Shown here piece after piece: positions 5,758-5,822 of a DNA stretch of 5,822 nt. The stretch covers positions 1 through 5,822 of the forward strand of contig PWFM01000077.1 of the NCBI GenBank assembly GCA_003553895.1, given 5' to 3'. The stretch's first letter is position 1, and the number at the start of each line of letters is the position of its first letter. The notes under the pieces are model-generated. The model saw only the letters and a list, made by a program, of their open reading frames with translations. It ran no database searches and had not been told where the DNA came from. Both the position numbers and the translations under genes were made by a program. The stretch is from Syntrophomonadaceae bacterium. Lineage in GTDB: Bacteria > Bacillota > Dethiobacteria > DTU022.

Positions 5758-5822
5758 GTGATCGATTTGCGAAGCGATACCATATCCAAGCCCACCGAGG
5801 AAATGCGCAGGGCTATGTATGA
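5758..5822 (+). CDS. ltaE: Low-specificity L-threonine aldolase (partial, N-terminus only)
   Basis: Twenty-one residues are visible before the window ends. The opening IDLRSDTISKPTEEMRRAMY is the characteristic N-terminus of low-specificity L-threonine aldolases, in which DLRSDT-x-T/S-x-PT-x-x-M lines the active site. The enzyme is a PLP-dependent cytoplasmic protein of fold type I that splits L-threonine or allo-threonine into glycine and acetaldehyde. The start is GTG with a strong AGAGGAGGT site (5742-5750) seven bases upstream. The catalytic lysine and the rest of the protein lie outside the window. Related beta-eliminating lyases such as tyrosine phenol-lyase do not begin like this, so the call is fairly firm despite the short length. 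Confidence 0.88.
   Translation, partial: MIDLRSDTISKPTEEMRRAMY

Overview
The window reads as a stretch of chromosomal, metabolic DNA from an anaerobic, low-to-mid-GC Gram-positive bacterium, most likely a clostridial member of the Firmicutes (Peptococcaceae/Desulfotomaculum-Pelotomaculum-like). This rests on strong purine-rich ribosome binding sites, frequent GTG/TTG starts, a Firmicute-type thiamine pyrophosphokinase, a clostridial-type cysteine-bearing FMN hydroxyacid protein and a DUF362 protein. The taxonomic placement is inference. No mobile element, CRISPR array, rRNA or tRNA was seen.

Layout, all genes on the + strand. (1) Positions 2-124: C-terminal tail of a PLP enzyme, probably a class V alanine-glyoxylate-type aminotransferase. 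(2) 125-387: intergenic region with a folded patch, a clear intrinsic terminator (267-300) and a promoter. (3) 388-1422: FMN-dependent alpha-hydroxy-acid dehydrogenase family protein with an N-terminal cysteine cluster. (4) 1502-3541: a tightly packed three-gene unit of a small GNAT acetyltransferase, a two-CBS-domain protein resembling c-di-AMP-binding DarB/CbpB, and a class I/II aminotransferase. (5) 3614-4261: thiamine pyrophosphokinase (thiN). (6) 4361-5692: DUF362 protein with a cysteine-bearing C-terminal domain. (7) 5758-5822: start of a low-specificity L-threonine aldolase (ltaE), cut by the window end.

How the genes may fit together: three PLP enzymes (two aminotransferases and threonine aldolase) and a hydroxyacid-oxidizing flavoprotein suggest a neighbourhood of 2-oxo acid, hydroxy acid and amino acid interconversion, possibly around glyoxylate and glycine. 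ThiN supplies the cofactor thiamine diphosphate. The CBS protein may sense a nucleotide. These links come from position only. Four gene starts are preceded, about 27-33 bases upstream, by an extended -10 promoter element (TGN followed by a TATAAT-like hexamer), so the region is probably several short transcription units rather than one operon. Nothing here amounts to an obvious new defence or mobile system. The points most worth following are the two metal-cluster-like cysteine arrangements and the DarB-like gene embedded between an acetyltransferase and an aminotransferase.
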